Source: JAKFDI01 sp044508835
GTDB lineage: Bacteria; Pseudomonadota; Gammaproteobacteria; Burkholderiales; Burkholderiaceae_C
Assembly: GCA_044508835.1 (NCBI GenBank)
Contig: JBIQHD010000001.1
Location: 310,001-374,000 of the forward strand
Length of the DNA: 64,000 bases
Direction of reading: 5' to 3'
Made by a program: the position numbers and the translations under genes. Below the pieces are notes generated by a model. It had not been told where the DNA came from, searched no databases, and saw only the letters and a list, made by a program, of their open reading frames with translations. Below, one piece after another: positions 7,652 to 16,013 of the stretch (positions are counted from its first letter, which is position 1; each line of letters starts with the position of its first letter).

Positions 7652-9138
7652 CCCGAAGCGTGAACGACGGCGTGACGCGCCCGCCGGATCCGGCCTTCGA
7701 GTCCTGGCTCGAAGAGCAGCTGGAGCATTCGGCCCGTGCCATGCTCGCCAGCATCTCGCCGGTGGCGCTCGTCAAGCATCGGCCGGGCTTCGGCCAGACG
7801 GTGCGGCCGGTGGCCGGTGCCATCGTCGCCTCGCCGGTCCTCGGCGACTGGGACCCGGAGCCGGACTACTTCTTCCATTGGTTCCGCGACTCGGCCCTGG
7901 TTATCGACGCGTTGCGCCTGCTCCACCTCGAAGGACGGGTGGGCGGCGAGGCCCTGCAGCACCTGCGCGACTTCACCCGCTTCAGCCTGGCCCTGAACCG
8001 GCTCGACGGCCGCATCGATGCCGCGGCGCCCGACCGCCGCGCGCGCGTGGCCCCGGGCTTCCTGCAGTTCCTGCGCGAGGACGACGAGCTTGCGCACTGC
8101 CATGGCGACGCCGTCGTGATGGAGACCCGCGTGAACCCCGACGGGACGCTCGATGTCTCGCGCTGGACGCGCCCGCAGCACGACGGGCCGCCGCTGCGCG
8201 CGCTGGCGCTGCTGCGCTGGGTGGCGAGTGGCCGGCTGGACGCGCCCTTGCTGGCGCAGGTGGGCGAGCTGGTCCGCTTCGACCTCGGCTTCACGCTGCG
8301 CCACTGGCGCGAGCCCTCGTACGACATCTGGGAAGAGGAACTCGGCCACCACTACTACACGCTGCGGGTCTCGGCGGCTGCGCTGGCCGAAGGCGCGCGC
8401 TGGCTGCAGGGGCTCGGCGATGCGGCGCAGGCGGCGCGCTGCCGCGAGGCGTCGCAGGCCGTGCTGAGGCGGCTCGACGGCTACCGGGCCGATGACGACG
8501 GCGCACCCGGCCACTACCGCTCGCGCGTGCTGGCGGACGGCCGGCCGAGTGCGAAGGCGCTGGACATCGCGGTGATCCTGTCGGCGATCCACGCCGCCGG
8601 GCCTGCGTTGCCCCCTCTCCCGCCCCGGCGGGAGAGGGCTGGGGTGAGGGTGAGTGTGGGCCACGAGACCCTCACCCCCACCCTCTCCCACGAGTGGGAG
8701 AGGGAGCCAGCCACCGATCACACCGTGGCCGATCCGCGCATGCAGGCCACGCTGGCCCGGCTCGACGCGCTGTTCGACGCGGCCTATGCGATCAACCACG
8801 GCCGGGCCACCGGCCGCGGCCCGGCGATGGGCCGCTATGCCGGCGACGTGTACTTCTCCGGCGGCGCCTACTACTTCGCAACGCTCGGCGCCGCCGAGTT
8901 CTGCTTCCGCGTTGCGGCGCTTCCCGGCAGCGACGCAGCCCATTGGTTCGCGCGCGGCGACGCCTACCTCGCCACCGTGCGCGCCTACACGCCGGCGAGC
9001 GGCGACCTGTCGGAGCAGTTCGACCGGACGAGCGGCGCGCAGACCTCGGCCCGGCACCTGGCGTGGAGCTACGCCGCCTTCATCTCGTGTGTCTCGGCGC
9101 GCCGCATCGCCGCCGCGGCCCTGCCGGCCCGGCCATGA
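7648..9138 (+). CDS. GH15 glucoamylase, fungal-type, with in-frame repeat insertion
   Basis: This 496-residue enzyme should release glucose from non-reducing ends of alpha-glucans. It resembles fungal glucoamylases more than the usual bacterial type: FHWFRDSALVIDAL, TRPQHDGPPLRALAL, the catalytic acid in YDIWEEELG (Glu229/230), GGAYYFATLGAAEF, and the catalytic base in GDLSEQFDRTSG (Glu456). There is no starch-binding domain and no signal peptide. Residues about 322-353 are translated from a palindromic repeat of the family found between genes elsewhere in the window, and look like an inserted surface loop. Both ends overlap neighbours by ATGA, so it is translationally coupled within the operon. 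Confidence 0.88.
   Translation: MTRSVNDGVTRPPDPAFESWLEEQLEHSARAMLASISPVALVKHRPGFGQTVRPVAGAIVASPVLGDWDPEPDYFFHWFRDSALVIDALRLLHLEGRVGGEALQHLRDFTRFSLALNRLDGRIDAAAPDRRARVAPGFLQFLREDDELAHCHGDAVVMETRVNPDGTLDVSRWTRPQHDGPPLRALALLRWVASGRLDAPLLAQVGELVRFDLGFTLRHWREPSYDIWEEELGHHYYTLRVSAAALAEGARWLQGLGDAAQAARCREASQAVLRRLDGYRADDDGAPGHYRSRVLADGRPSAKALDIAVILSAIHAAGPALPPLPPRRERAGVRVSVGHETLTPTLSHEWEREPATDHTVADPRMQATLARLDALFDAAYAINHGRATGRGPAMGRYAGDVYFSGGAYYFATLGAAEFCFRVAALPGSDAAHWFARGDAYLATVRAYTPASGDLSEQFDRTSGAQTSARHLAWSYAAFISCVSARRIAAAALPARP
8611..8705. repeat. palindromic repeat pair (family A), in frame inside GH15 gene
   Basis: Two hairpins in opposite orientation. The first has arms CCCTCTCCC/GGGAGAGGG followed by GGGGTGAGGG (8612-8650). 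The second is the mirror form, CCCTCACCCC then CCCTCTCCC/GGGAGAGGG (about 8669-8705). The same units occur between genes at 19213, 27785, 33486 and 41838. Here the reading frame of the glucoamylase runs through without a stop. Confidence 0.88.
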
Positions 9139-10895
9139 GGGCCACGCCGTCGCGCCGCAGCGAGCGGGTCGCCAGCACCGGCGTCGCCCACCAGCTTCGC
9201 TTGCTGCTCGGCGCCTGGCGGGCGTCGGCCGTGTCGAAGACGCTGGCGTTGCTGGTCGCGGCCATCGTCGCCGTCATCGGCGCCACGGCCTACGCCCAGC
9301 TCGCGCTGAACAGCTGGAACCAGCCGTTCTACGACGCGATCTCGCGGCGGGACCTGAACGGCTTCATCCGGCAGCTCGGCGTGTTCGGGCTGATCGCGGG
9401 CGCCTTGCTGGTGCTCAACGTCGGGCAGCGGTGGCTGGTCGAGACCCTGCAGCTCAAGCTGCGCGAAGCCCTGGTCACCGACCTCGTCGGGCTGTGGCTG
9501 CAGCCGCGCCGCGCGTTCTGGCTCGCCGGCAGCGGCCCCACCGGCGCCCACCCCGACCAGCGCATGCACGACGACGCGCTGAAGCTGTGCGACCTGTCGG
9601 CCAACCTGGGCGTGGGCCTGCTGCAGGCGCTGGTGCTGTTCGGCAGCTTCTCGGGCGTGCTGTGGGTGATCTCCAAGGACTTCACCCTCTTCTTCAACGG
9701 CCGCGACCATGCCTTGCCGGGGTTCATGCTGTGGGCGGCCATCCTCTATGCCGGCGCCGGCTCGCTCTTGAGCTACTGGGTCGGCAAGAACCTGATCGTG
9801 CGCAATGCCGAGCGCTATGCGCGCGAAGGCGAGATGCGCTTCTCGCTCACGCGCATCACCGAGCACCTGGACGGCATCTCGCTGGCGGGCGGCGAGGCCG
9901 ACGAGAAGCGCCGGGTCGAATCGACGCTCGGCGACGTGCTGCACGCCACCTCGCGCGTGGTGCTGGGGCTGACCAACCTCACCTGGGTGACGGCCGGCTT
10001 CGGCTGGGTCACCCTCATCGCGCCGACGCTGGTGGCCGCGCCGCTGTACTTCTCGGGCAAGGTGTCGTTCGGCGGGCTGATGATGGCGGCTGCCGCCTTC
10101 ACGCAGGCGCAGTCGTCGCTGCGCTGGTTCATCGACAACTTCAGCATCATTGCCGATTGGCGGGCCACGCTGCTGCGCGTCGTCGGCCTGCGCCAGGTGC
10201 TGGCCTCCGACCTGGAATCGGCGCAGCACGGCAGCCGCATCGCCTATGCCGAGAGCGAGCCCGGCACGCTGGCGATGCAATCGCTCGAGGTGAACGTGTG
10301 GTCCGGCCGCGACCGGCTGGACACACCCGATGTCGTCGTGCATGCCGGCCAGCGCCTGCTGATCCTCGGCGCCCAGGGCACCGAGAAGACGCTGCTGTTC
10401 CGCGCGCTCGCAGGCCTGTGGCCCTGGGGCTCGGGCACCGTGCGCCGGCCCCGCGGCGAGACGATCCACTACATGCCGCGCGGCACGCCCTACCTGCCGC
10501 GGGGCACGCTCGCCGACGTGCTGTGCTATGCCATGGCCTCGCCCCGCTATCCCCCCGAGGCCATGGCGGCGGCGCTCGCCAGCGTCGGCCTGCAGCGCCT
10601 GGAGCCGATGCTGAACGAGACGCGCCGCTGGGACCAGGAGCTGAGCGTGGACGAGCAGCTGCTGCTGGGCTTTGCCCGCGTGGTGCTGCAGAGCCCGCCC
10701 TGGCTGGTGATGGACGAGGCCTTCGGCGCCTTCGACGACGACACGCTGGCACGGCTCATCGGCGTGCTGAACGGCCAGCTCGCGCACACCGGCATCGTGC
10801 ACATCGGCTCGGCCGGCGAGGCGCACGACCGGCTCTTCACGCGCGTGGTGCGCCTCGTCAAGGCGCCGGAACGCCGGCAGGGAGGGGCGGCATGA
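9135..10895 (+). CDS. SbmA/YddA-like ABC transporter with degenerate ATPase motifs
   Basis: This 586-residue half-transporter has an N-terminal membrane domain of the SbmA/BacA type (about 1-340: NSWNQPFYDAISRRDL, RNAERYAREGEMRF, DGISLAGGEADEKRR) and a C-terminal nucleotide-binding domain. The ATPase motifs are altered: Walker A reads GAQGTEKT (Gly to Glu417), the signature LSVDEQ (Gly to Asp506), the Q-loop MPRGTPYLPRGTL (Gln to Arg), and the H-loop HIGSA (His to Ser559). Walker B (WLVMDEA, 523-529) is intact. ATP hydrolysis is therefore doubtful. SbmA proper works without an ATPase domain, so the membrane part could still transport. Start overlaps the GH15 stop by ATGA, and its own stop overlaps the next start. 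Confidence 0.85.
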   Translation: MRATPSRRSERVASTGVAHQLRLLLGAWRASAVSKTLALLVAAIVAVIGATAYAQLALNSWNQPFYDAISRRDLNGFIRQLGVFGLIAGALLVLNVGQRWLVETLQLKLREALVTDLVGLWLQPRRAFWLAGSGPTGAHPDQRMHDDALKLCDLSANLGVGLLQALVLFGSFSGVLWVISKDFTLFFNGRDHALPGFMLWAAILYAGAGSLLSYWVGKNLIVRNAERYAREGEMRFSLTRITEHLDGISLAGGEADEKRRVESTLGDVLHATSRVVLGLTNLTWVTAGFGWVTLIAPTLVAAPLYFSGKVSFGGLMMAAAAFTQAQSSLRWFIDNFSIIADWRATLLRVVGLRQVLASDLESAQHGSRIAYAESEPGTLAMQSLEVNVWSGRDRLDTPDVVVHAGQRLLILGAQGTEKTLLFRALAGLWPWGSGTVRRPRGETIHYMPRGTPYLPRGTLADVLCYAMASPRYPPEAMAAALASVGLQRLEPMLNETRRWDQELSVDEQLLLGFARVVLQSPPWLVMDEAFGAFDDDTLARLIGVLNGQLAHTGIVHIGSAGEAHDRLFTRVVRLVKAPERRQGGAA

Positions 10896-13177
10896 ACCGT
10901 TCCGTGCACCGCGTGTTCATCGTCCTTGCGCTGCTGCTCGCGCTGCCGGGCTGGGCAGGGGCGCAGGACTTCGGCTTCAAGGCGCCGCACCACCCCGACG
11001 ATGCCGTGGCGGTCGAGGTGATGCGCGACCTGGCGCAGCGCATCGTGCCGGTCTACAAGGACGACGACACCGCCGGCTACCTGGCCAACCTGATCGCGCT
11101 GCAGATCGTCAGCGGCAACTACGCCGCGGCCTACGACAGCAGCCGCCTGCTGCGCCGCCGCCAGCAGGGCAGGCCCTTCGACGCCCTGGCGCAGCGCGCC
11201 GTGATCGACAGCCTCTACGCCCATGCGCGCGCCATCGAGGCCGACAAGCAGCTCGCCTTCGACGAGGCCTACACGCGCTCGTTCCAGGAGCTGGTGCCGG
11301 CGCTGGGCAATGCGCAGGCCGCGGCCGTCATGGCGCAGCTCGCCATCCCGCCGCCGGTGCTGCGCGCGCCGCTGCTGCAGGCCTTCGACCGCGCGCGCGT
11401 GAAGGGCAGCCTGCCGCAGGCCGATGCCGTGGCCCTGGTGCGCACCTGGCTGGCCTACGAATCGCGCCGCAGCTTCCACGTGCTGCTGCCCGGACTGTTC
11501 GCCGCGGAACGCGAGCGCCGCTACGCGAGGGCGCCGGACGTGCGCATTCCCGTGGGCGAGGGCGTCGTGATCCACGCCAACGTGGTGCGGCCGCGCGGCG
11601 CCAAGGACGCGGCGCCGCGCCTGCCGGCGCTGTTGCGCTTCACGCTCGACCCGGCGGAAGACGACGCGCAGCGCAGCGCCGTGGAGGGCTACGTCGGCAT
11701 CACCGCCTATGTCCGCGGGCGCACGCCCGACGGCCGGGGCGAGGCCCGGCCCTTCGCGCACGACGGCGAGGACGCCGAGGCCGTCATCGAATGGATCGCG
11801 CGCCAGCCGTGGAGCGACGGCCGCGTGGCCATGCTCGGCGACGGCTATTCCGGCTACTCCGCCTGGGCCGCGGCGCGCCGCCGGCCGGCGGCGCTCAAAG
11901 CCATCGCCACCATCGCGCCGATGGCGCCGGGCATCGACTTTCCGATGGCCGGGCAGATCCATCGCAACGATTTCGTGCGCTGGGCGCAGGTGCACGCGCT
12001 GGCCGAGCCGCCGCCGGCGCCGACCGATGCCGAGGCGCAGGAGCGGCGGCAGGCGCTCGAACTGCGCTGGTACCGCCGCGGCGACGTGCCCTACTGGGAC
12101 ATCGACCGCGCCCTGCTGGGCCGGCACAGCCGGTTGATCCGCGCGTGGCTCGCGCACCCGAGCCACGACCGCTACTGGCGCAAGTTCCTGCCGTCGCCGC
12201 AGCAGTTCGCGCAGATCGACATCCCTGTGCTCCAGGTCGCCGGCTACTACGGCGCCGAAGCGGGCGCGCTCCATTACCACCGCGAGCATCTTCGCCACCG
12301 GCCGCAGGCCGACACGACGCTGCTGCTCGGCCCCTGGGATGCGGCCTCGATCCGCCTGGGCACGGGGGCCACGCTGCGCGGCGACACGCTCGACCCCGCG
12401 GCCCGCGTCGACCTGGCCGAGCTGCGCTACCAGTGGCTGGCCCACGTCCTCGGCGGCGCCAGGAAGCCCGCGCTGCTGCAGGCCCGCGTCAACTACCAGG
12501 TGATGGGCGCCGACCGGTGGCGGCACGCGCCGGCGCTGGACGCACCGGACCGCCCGCGGCTGCGCCTGTACCTGGACACCCGCCGGCGCGACGGCCCCCA
12601 CCGCCTGCTGGCGTCGCCGACGCCGGACAAGGGCGCCGGGAAGGCCCGACTCGCGGTCGATCTGGCCGACCGCAGCGATGCGGACAAGCCCTGGCCGGAT
12701 GCGGTGCGCGCGAGGGAACTGCAAGGCCGCAACGGCATCCGCTTCGTCAGCGACCCGCTGCCCCGGGACACCGAGATCGACGGCAGCCTGCGCGGCGAGT
12801 TCGACATCACGCCCTCGCGGCAGGACGTGGATCTGACCGTCTCGCTCTACGAGCAGACGGCGGGCGGCGAGTACCGCCTGCTGTTCGAGCCGTACGACTT
12901 CCGGGCCAGCTACGCCGGCAACCGCCGCGAGCGCCGGCTGCTCGAAGCGGGCGTGCGCCAGCGGCTCGCCTTCACCGCCGAGCGCGCGACCGGCGCCCGC
13001 CTCGCGGCCGGCAGCCGCGTGGTGCTGCGCATCGGCATCGTCAAGCGGCCCGACCGGCAGATCAACTACGGCAGCGGCAAGGACGTGAACTCGGAAACCG
13101 TCGCCGACGCGCAGCGGCCCCTGCGCGTGCGCTGGCATGCGCGCAGCTACGTGGAGATCCAGACCAGGAAGCCGTGA
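10892..13177 (+). CDS. secreted S15/CocE-like protein lacking its catalytic triad
   Basis: The 761-residue product has a classic signal peptide (cleavage near AGA-QDFG, residue 24), a helical N-terminal region (about 25-220), an alpha/beta-hydrolase domain (about 225-510) and a C-terminal jelly-roll of the PepX_C type (about 530-761). Family members are exported X-Pro peptidases or esterases. The nucleophile elbow G-x-S-Y-x-G reads GDGYSG, with Gly318 for Ser. The GYYD Asp site reads GYYG (Gly454), and the GPWxH His site reads GPWDA (Ala484). The fold is kept but all three residues are replaced, so I call it a pseudoenzyme, perhaps a periplasmic binding or scaffold protein. The start has GGGAGGGG upstream and overlaps the ABC gene. 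Confidence 0.85.
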   Translation: MNRSVHRVFIVLALLLALPGWAGAQDFGFKAPHHPDDAVAVEVMRDLAQRIVPVYKDDDTAGYLANLIALQIVSGNYAAAYDSSRLLRRRQQGRPFDALAQRAVIDSLYAHARAIEADKQLAFDEAYTRSFQELVPALGNAQAAAVMAQLAIPPPVLRAPLLQAFDRARVKGSLPQADAVALVRTWLAYESRRSFHVLLPGLFAAERERRYARAPDVRIPVGEGVVIHANVVRPRGAKDAAPRLPALLRFTLDPAEDDAQRSAVEGYVGITAYVRGRTPDGRGEARPFAHDGEDAEAVIEWIARQPWSDGRVAMLGDGYSGYSAWAAARRRPAALKAIATIAPMAPGIDFPMAGQIHRNDFVRWAQVHALAEPPPAPTDAEAQERRQALELRWYRRGDVPYWDIDRALLGRHSRLIRAWLAHPSHDRYWRKFLPSPQQFAQIDIPVLQVAGYYGAEAGALHYHREHLRHRPQADTTLLLGPWDAASIRLGTGATLRGDTLDPAARVDLAELRYQWLAHVLGGARKPALLQARVNYQVMGADRWRHAPALDAPDRPRLRLYLDTRRRDGPHRLLASPTPDKGAGKARLAVDLADRSDADKPWPDAVRARELQGRNGIRFVSDPLPRDTEIDGSLRGEFDITPSRQDVDLTVSLYEQTAGGEYRLLFEPYDFRASYAGNRRERRLLEAGVRQRLAFTAERATGARLAAGSRVVLRIGIVKRPDRQINYGSGKDVNSETVADAQRPLRVRWHARSYVEIQTRKP

Positions 13178-13194
13178 GACCTGTTTGATTCCAT

Positions 13195-13593
13195 CTACGC
13201 ATCTTCGACGACCAGGCCCGGGTCGACCATCCGCACGCGCTCATCCTCGTAGTAGCCGCCGTACTCGGTGTAGCGCAGGTAGGCGCGGCGGCAAGCCGTG
13301 CATTGCCAGACGTCGCAGCGGTTGGACGGGTAGTACGCCAGCGCGATCGGCGCGTCGGGCGACCAGTGGTGGGTGCCGCGCGGGTGGTATTCCTCGAGCG
13401 TCGGCTCGTCGATGGCGGCGTCGCGCAGCGTGCCCACCCGGACCAGCGCGCCGCGGTCGAAGCTGCCGGGCATGGATTCCCAGCCGGGGCGCTGCAGCGG
13501 GCTGCACTGCGGGCATGGGCGAGAGGTGTCGGCGTCGCGCGCCAACGCGATCAGTTCGTCCGCGCGGATGCGCCGTGGCGGGGGCGTCGGCAT
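13195..13593 (-). CDS. conserved zinc-ribbon-like protein, function unknown
   Basis: The 132-residue soluble product has two Cys pairs, CPQC at about 27-30 and CTAC at about 98-101, the latter within DVWQCTACRRAYLRYTEYGGYY. This is the pattern of a split zinc ribbon. The middle is rich in aromatic residues and His (HHWSPDAPIALAYYPSNRC). I recall similar short proteins annotated only as hypothetical in Burkholderiales and do not assign a function. It converges on the glucan operon, with 17 bases between the two stop codons, so it is separately transcribed. Confidence 0.7.
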   Translation of the reverse strand: MPTPPPRRIRADELIALARDADTSRPCPQCSPLQRPGWESMPGSFDRGALVRVGTLRDAAIDEPTLEEYHPRGTHHWSPDAPIALAYYPSNRCDVWQCTACRRAYLRYTEYGGYYEDERVRMVDPGLVVEDA

Positions 13594-13655
13594 GGCGGGA
13601 TGTTAAGTCGCCGACCTGCTGACGCTCTGCAGGGCCGCGACCTAGAATCCGCCGC

Positions 13656-14177
13656 ATGTCCATGCCTGTCCGTGATGAAGCACGCTGGTGCGCGATGCTG
13701 GGGCGCGGGGTGGCCGGGCTGTGGGATCTCGATCCCCGCATCGAGATGGTCCACTACTCGGCGCCCTGGAAGACCCGCCTCGGGTTCCCGCGCGTCGACC
13801 TGCCGGACAGCACCTCGTCCTGGCGCAGCCGGGTGCATCCGGACGACCACGACGCGATGCTGCGGAGGCTGCGCCTGCACCTGGACGGGTACACCGGCAC
13901 CTACGAGGCGCGGTTCCGGCTGCGCGCGGGCCTGCGCGACCGGTACGTCGCCGTGCGGTCGTGCGGCCGCGTGGTCGGGCGCGACGCGCGCGGCGACCCG
14001 CTGCGCATGGTCGGCACGATGGTCCCGCTGTCGGCGCTCGACGCGCCCGAGCCGCAGGCGCCGGCGCGGTGGTGCGAGGCCGGGCCTTCCGCGGCGTCGC
14101 CGCTCGCCGCGCTGGACGACGACGTGCTGGGGCAGGTGGCCGACCTGCTCGATCTCGCCGCCCGCCACGGCGGCTGA
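13656..14177 (+). CDS. stand-alone PAS-fold protein
   Basis: The 173-residue protein carries one PAS_3-type domain: WDLDPRIEMVHYSAPWKTRLGF, then SRVHPDDHDAMLRRLRLHLDG, then YEARFRLR, with the terminal strand GTMVPLS. No output domain (kinase, GGDEF or HTH) follows; residues 130-173 are a Pro/Ala-rich tail. It may act as a sensory adaptor for a kinase encoded elsewhere. It is short but has typical high-GC codon bias, and the PAS signature WRSRVHPDD is clear. Confidence 0.75.
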   Translation: MSMPVRDEARWCAMLGRGVAGLWDLDPRIEMVHYSAPWKTRLGFPRVDLPDSTSSWRSRVHPDDHDAMLRRLRLHLDGYTGTYEARFRLRAGLRDRYVAVRSCGRVVGRDARGDPLRMVGTMVPLSALDAPEPQAPARWCEAGPSAASPLAALDDDVLGQVADLLDLAARHGG

Positions 14178-14195
14178 CCGCTGCGGCATGCACAC

Positions 14196-15446
14196 GTGAA
14201 CGCAGCACGCGCGGGCCGGTGGTACTTCGGCTGGAACATCGTGGCGGCCGCCACCCTGCTGACGCTGCTCACCGTCGGCATCCGGCTCGGGGTGGGGCCG
14301 TTCTTCCTGCCGATGTCCGAGGACCTGGGGTTCAGCCGCAGCCTGCTCTCCGGCGTGGTCGCGGCCGGCATGCTGTGCTATGGCCTCGCGATGCCGCTGG
14401 CCGGGTACCTGATCGACCGCGTCGGCACGCGCGCCGTCCTGCTGTCGGGCACGGCCATCGTCGCGCTCGCCGTCGCCTGGACGGTCACCGCGCGCGGGCC
14501 GCTCGAATTCCTGCTGTCCTTCGGCGTGCTGCTGTCGCTCGGGCTCGGCTTCGTCAGCCCGGTGGCGCTCACGCCGGTGCTGAGCCGCTGGTTCACGCGC
14601 AACCGCGGCATGGCGCTCTTCTTCCTGTCCACCGGCTCCATGGCCGGCCTGGCGGTGATGACGCCGGTGTTCACCGTGGCGATCGCGCGCTTCGGCTGGC
14701 AGTCGACGCTGGCGGGCTTCGCGGCGGCCTTCGTCGCCATCGCGGTGCCGCTGGCGCTGTTCGTCATCCGTGACGACGCGCCGCCGCACGGCGACCTGCT
14801 GCCCGAGCAGGCCGCGGCCGCCGCGGCCGGCGCCGCGCCGCCGGGCCTGGGCTTTCGCGACGCGGTGCGCACGTCGCCCTTCTGGAAGATCTGCCTCGGC
14901 CTGTTCGCCTGCGGCTTCAGCATGAACCTGCTGGGCACCCACGGCATGCCGATGCTGATGGACCACGGCTTCGACGCCATGACCAGCTCGACCGGCATCG
15001 GCCTGATCGGCTTCGTCGCCATCGCCGGCACGCTGGTCCTCGGGCGCATCTCCGACCGGCTGCCGCGCCGCCACATCCTGGCCACGATCTACGGCGTGCG
15101 CGGCCTGGGCTTCTTCGCGCTGCTGCTGGTCGGCACCCACTGGGAGCTGTACGCGGCCGCGACGGTGGGCGGCATGGTCTGGGCCGGCAGCATCGCGCTC
15201 TCGTCGGCGATCCTTGCGGACGTCTACGGCGTGCGCATCGTCGGCGTGCTCTACGGCTGGGCCTACCTCAGCCACCAGCTGGGCGCCACGCTCAGCGCCT
15301 GGCTCGGCGGCTGGGGCTACGACACCTTCGGCAGCCACTGGGTCGCCTTCGGCGCGGCCGGCGTGCTGCTGCTGTTCGCGGCCGCGGTCTCGCTGCAGCT
15401 GCCGCCCCGGGGCTTCGTGCCGGCCCCCGCGGTGCGCGCCGCCTGA
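14196..15446 (+). CDS. MFS transporter
   Basis: The GTG-started, 416-residue protein has twelve predicted membrane spans in two halves separated by an acidic/Ala-rich loop (about 185-220). The loop 2-3 MFS motif appears as GYLIDRVGTRAVLLSG, and the equivalent loop of the second half as GRISDRLPRRHILATIYG. The overall pattern (GVGPFFLPMSEDLGFSRSLLSG) resembles the oxalate/formate-antiporter and monocarboxylate-porter-like branch. The substrate is not predictable. It lies 18 bases after the PAS gene and may be co-transcribed with it. Confidence 0.87.
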   Translation: MNAARAGRWYFGWNIVAAATLLTLLTVGIRLGVGPFFLPMSEDLGFSRSLLSGVVAAGMLCYGLAMPLAGYLIDRVGTRAVLLSGTAIVALAVAWTVTARGPLEFLLSFGVLLSLGLGFVSPVALTPVLSRWFTRNRGMALFFLSTGSMAGLAVMTPVFTVAIARFGWQSTLAGFAAAFVAIAVPLALFVIRDDAPPHGDLLPEQAAAAAAGAAPPGLGFRDAVRTSPFWKICLGLFACGFSMNLLGTHGMPMLMDHGFDAMTSSTGIGLIGFVAIAGTLVLGRISDRLPRRHILATIYGVRGLGFFALLLVGTHWELYAAATVGGMVWAGSIALSSAILADVYGVRIVGVLYGWAYLSHQLGATLSAWLGGWGYDTFGSHWVAFGAAGVLLLFAAAVSLQLPPRGFVPAPAVRAA

Positions 15447-15466
15447 CGCGCCGCCGGCGGCGGGCG

Positions 15467-15925
15467 TCAGCCCTCGCCGTGCTCCAGCCCGTTCAGCAGC
15501 GCCTGCGCCGCGTCGATCGTGCGGTGCAGCGCGGCGACCTCGCCGGCGCCCAGCAGCCGTTCGAGCGATTGCTGCGCGCGCTTCCAGTGCTGCCGCGCCT
15601 CGGCGTGCTTTTCCCGCCCCGCGGGCGTGATGGCGATCGAGCGGCTGCGCGCGTCGGCGCCGGCGGTCTGCGCCACCCAGCCCTTGTCGATCAGCGGGCG
15701 CACGTTGCGCGTGAGCGTGGAGGCGTCCATGCCCATGCGCGCGGCCAGCTCCGACGGCGTGATCGGCCCGAACGCCAGCACGTGCGACAGCAGCGAGTAC
15801 TGCGAGCTCTTCAGGTCCGCCTGCGCGAGCTGGGCGTCGTACAGGCGCGACACGCTGCGCAGCAGCTGGCGCAGCTTGAAGTTGGTGCAGCCCTGCGGCT
15901 GCGCGCGTGCGGTGGAAGTCGGCAT
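15467..15925 (-). CDS. MarR-family transcriptional regulator
   Basis: The 152-residue winged-helix regulator shows the MarR pattern: LLRSVSRLYDAQLAQADLKSS dimerisation helix, ITPSELAARMGMDASTLTRNV recognition helices, and the wing QTAGADARSRSIAITPAGRE. The ATG at 15925 gives a family-typical N-terminus. It diverges from a MATE efflux pump, with two palindromes between the genes. This arrangement usually means the regulator represses itself and the pump and is released by a toxic ligand. The ligand is unknown. Confidence 0.88.
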   Translation of the reverse strand: MPTSTARAQPQGCTNFKLRQLLRSVSRLYDAQLAQADLKSSQYSLLSHVLAFGPITPSELAARMGMDASTLTRNVRPLIDKGWVAQTAGADARSRSIAITPAGREKHAEARQHWKRAQQSLERLLGAGEVAALHRTIDAAQALLNGLEHGEG

Positions 15926-15963
15926 GCCGGGCCTTCGTCGGATTCGTGGGATACTTCGAAGAC

Positions 15964-15989
15964 TTGCATATGCAATCATTGCAATTGCA
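15964..15989. promoter_or_regulatory. twin palindromes, putative MarR operator
   Basis: TTGCATATGCAA (15964-15975) is a perfect 12-base palindrome and TGCAATTGCA (15980-15989) a perfect 10-base one. They are separated by four bases in the marR/MATE intergenic region. MarR proteins bind such AT-rich dyads. The region is strikingly AT-rich for this genome. The binding protein is inferred from position. Confidence 0.6.
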
Positions 15990-16013
15990 TAAGACTCGAC
16001 ACGAGGATAGCAC

